Source of the DNA: Candidatus Eremiobacteraceae bacterium
GTDB lineage: Bacteria; Vulcanimicrobiota; Vulcanimicrobiia; Eremiobacterales; Eremiobacteraceae
Length of the DNA stretch: 64,000 bases
Direction: 5' to 3'
Assembly: GCA_035710745.1 (NCBI GenBank)
Contig: DASTCX010000019.1
Coordinates: 26,225 to 90,224 of the forward strand
Part shown: positions 62,387 through 64,000 of the stretch, piece after piece
Layout: each line of letters opens with the position of its first letter
Numbering within the stretch: position 1 is the first letter of the stretch
The notes under the pieces: model-generated
Told to the model about the DNA's origin: nothing
Database searches by the model: none
Seen by the model: only the letters and a program-made list of their open reading frames with translations
Position numbers and translations under genes: made by a program

Positions 62387-63817
62387 ATGGACGGCGAGCG
62401 AGACGCATCCAAAAGCGAACCAGGTGGAAAGGAATCCGTAGCGTTTTTTGCGCCGCGCCGTCCGAAACGCGCGCCGCGCGATGCCGGCGCGTCGGGTGAC
62501 GTCCCCTTCCGGTCCGAAATTCTCACGATTGGATTGCTCGCCGCCACGTCCGCTGTCGTCGTGTGGGCGCTCATGGCCGCGGGCCGTTCGTCATTGAGTC
62601 TTGCCGCGCTCGTCGGTGCCGCGGTGACGCTCGATCTCCTCGCTGGCGACGTGCTCCGCGCCGGCCGTCGCGTCGTCGCACCAGGTCTCGTCATCTGCGT
62701 CGCCGCCTTCGTCTTGTTCGGGACTCCGGCCGCGGTGCTCGTCGGTCTCGCGCGCGGCCTCATCCGCGTCCTCTCGCCGCGCCCACTGCCTTTGCCCGAA
62801 GCATCGACGATCGTCGCGACCGCCGTCATCGGTCCGCTCTTCGGCGGTCTCGCGGCCGACGCGGCGCACAGGATGGTCGACGCGACGTGGATCGGACCGG
62901 CCGCTTACATCGCCGCGGCGTACACGATCGAAGCCGGCGCCGCGATGCTTCTTCTCTCGCGCATCTCGCGTCCGTCGCTCCGGCTGTCGTTCGAGCAGAC
63001 CTTCGGCTGGACGATGCTCCACTTCGCAGCGCTCGGCGCGCTCGGTGCATGGCTCGGCACCGACCTCGAAGCGGGCCGCTGGATCGTCCTCGCATATTTC
63101 GCGGTTCCGATCGCCGTCATCCGCCAAGGTTTCGGCGTCTTCCAAAACCGGGCCGAACGCTATCTCGCTGCACTCGAGCTCGAGAACACGCAGCTCTTCG
63201 ACAAGATCGGACAACTCGATCGCATCACCGGTGATCTCGCCGAGACCGTCGGCCTCGCCATCGATTGCCGCGAAGGCATGGACCAAGACCACAGCCATCG
63301 TGTCGCACGGATCTCGACCGCCATCGGCACGCATCTCGGAATCGCAGGTGTCGATCTCGAAGTCCTTCGCCGCGGCGCGCTGCTCCACGACGTCGGCACG
63401 CTTGCCATCCCGAATGAATTGTTCGCCAAGCGCGGCGCGCTCACGCCGCACGAGCGACGGCGCATGCAGCTCCACACCGAGTTCGGCGCGCGTCTCGTCA
63501 GCAAGTGGCGCGATTGCCGCACGCTTGCCGAGATCATCGAACAGCACCACGAGCGCCTCAACGGCAGCGGATATCCGCGCGGCCTCAAGGGCGATCAGAT
63601 CGTGTTGGAAGCGCGGATCGTCGGGGCTGCGGAAGCGTACGTCGCGCTGACGTCCGTCCGCCCGCATCGCAGCGCGTACTCGCACGACGACGCGATCCGC
63701 ATTCTTCGCGACAGGACGCCGTCGGAGTACGACTCCGATGTCGTCGATGCTCTCGCTGTCGTCGCCGCGCTGCGCTCGGCTAGCGTCATTCCGCTTCCGC
63801 TCCGCCAGAACATGTAG
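62387..63817 (+). CDS. HD-GYP domain c-di-GMP phosphodiesterase-like protein
   Basis: 476 residues. Seven or so membrane segments (about 40-230), a short coiled linker, then HD-GYP with HD at 334-335 (LLHDVGTLAIP) and GYP at 395-397 (HHERLNGSGYPRGL). Likely degrades cyclic di-GMP. The loop GAA(E)AYVALTS and later residues are typical. Start ATG 62387 after AGTAGGATTTG. The TAG stop is the GTAG of the repeat that follows. Confidence 0.92.
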   Translation: MDGERDASKSEPGGKESVAFFAPRRPKRAPRDAGASGDVPFRSEILTIGLLAATSAVVVWALMAAGRSSLSLAALVGAAVTLDLLAGDVLRAGRRVVAPGLVICVAAFVLFGTPAAVLVGLARGLIRVLSPRPLPLPEASTIVATAVIGPLFGGLAADAAHRMVDATWIGPAAYIAAAYTIEAGAAMLLLSRISRPSLRLSFEQTFGWTMLHFAALGALGAWLGTDLEAGRWIVLAYFAVPIAVIRQGFGVFQNRAERYLAALELENTQLFDKIGQLDRITGDLAETVGLAIDCREGMDQDHSHRVARISTAIGTHLGIAGVDLEVLRRGALLHDVGTLAIPNELFAKRGALTPHERRRMQLHTEFGARLVSKWRDCRTLAEIIEQHHERLNGSGYPRGLKGDQIVLEARIVGAAEAYVALTSVRPHRSAYSHDDAIRILRDRTPSEYDSDVVDALAVVAALRSASVIPLPLRQNM

Positions 63818-63840
63818 CGGTCGAGCTTTAGCTCGACCGC
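63817..63840 (+). repeat. Family-1 REP-like palindrome
   Basis: GAGCTTTAGCTC variant with GTAG flank, overlapping the HD-GYP stop codon, 43 bases before the end of the IS110-like gene. Confidence 0.92.
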
Positions 63841-63883
63841 CGCGATCTCGCATCTCGAAAAAAGGGAGATACCGTCTTGGCTG

Positions 63884-64000
63884 TCAAGCCCGGACGGTAT
63901 CATAGTTGGGGTCAAAGGGCTTTTGGCTGCGCAGCACGCCGTACGCGATGTGAATGAGTTTGCGCATGACGGCGCCGATGATGAGCATTTCGCTCTTGCC
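63884..64000 (-). mobile_element. IS110-family transposase, C-terminal fragment at window edge
   Basis: 38 residues are visible, starting in the middle of the gene. The sequence GAVMRKLIHIAYGVLRSQKPFD is typical of the C-terminus of IS110-type transposases (partial quotation). The stop is TGA at 63884. The remainder lies beyond 64000. The IS boundaries cannot be seen; family-1 repeat 63817-63840 and a palindromic ACCGTC...GACGGT (63871-63898 region) lie between this gene and HD-GYP. Confidence 0.78.

Overview
The window is GC-rich, densely coded DNA from a bacterium with a diderm-like, diaminopimelate-type cell envelope. Signs of this are DapF, MurI, an AMIN-type amidase, Hfq, a probable outer-membrane barrel and many lipoproteins. 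The gene set, the GC content, the abundant Vgb-like propeller, cupin and retropepsin-like secreted proteins, and the interspersed palindromes fit an uncultivated high-GC lineage such as Candidatus Eremiobacterota (WPS-2) or a neighbour. That placement is an inference from gene content; no rRNA is present to test it.

Left part (1-14.5 kb): trmFO (cut by the edge) and topA, a Vgb-like lipoprotein, a complete oligopeptide ABC importer operon (binding protein, two permeases, two ATPases), secG, a carboxylesterase-like hydrolase and dxs. A compact divergent promoter region separates dxs from a PAP2-like membrane protein. 15-27 kb: a cell-wall operon (GerMN lipoprotein, amidase, murI), a barrel-like protein, an acetyltransferase, a dihydrofolate-reductase-like protein, the tmRNA gene, and three tandem paralogues of a secreted two-lobed retropepsin-like protein. 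27-38.6 kb: cupin, YvlD-like membrane protein, uvrC, dedA, a stand-alone Clp N-domain protein, tRNA-Pro(CGG), two TrkA-type potassium regulators, cupin, radical SAM protein, dapF, hfq, miaA and mutL.

38.6-44 kb: a repressor-controlled operon on the plus strand. It has a 37-residue mini-ORF, a YtrA-type GntR regulator, an ABC ATPase, two permeases, a 38-residue mini-ORF and a secreted protein. An alpha/beta hydrolase follows with its own promoter and operator. 44-64 kb: a diguanylate cyclase, mutS-miaB-PEGA protein, der-plsY-efp, a methyltransferase, an AIM24 protein, DAHP synthase, TauE-like exporter, UbiX, a SprT-like protein, an M55 D-aminopeptidase, a UPF0158 protein, a homocitrate/isopropylmalate-synthase-like enzyme with a cupredoxin-like protein, an HD-GYP protein, and the C-terminus of an IS110-type transposase at the right edge.

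The most striking feature is two families of short palindromes scattered between genes: 18 copies of family 1 and 7 of family 2. All 18 family-1 copies carry GTAG or GGAG directly at the 5' side of the hairpin, the signature of REP elements mobilised by RAYT transposases. Several lie so close to genes that they supply stop codons, and one lies in frame inside mutL. Gene ends overlap by 1 to 11 bases in many places, so much of the window is probably translated from coupled operons.
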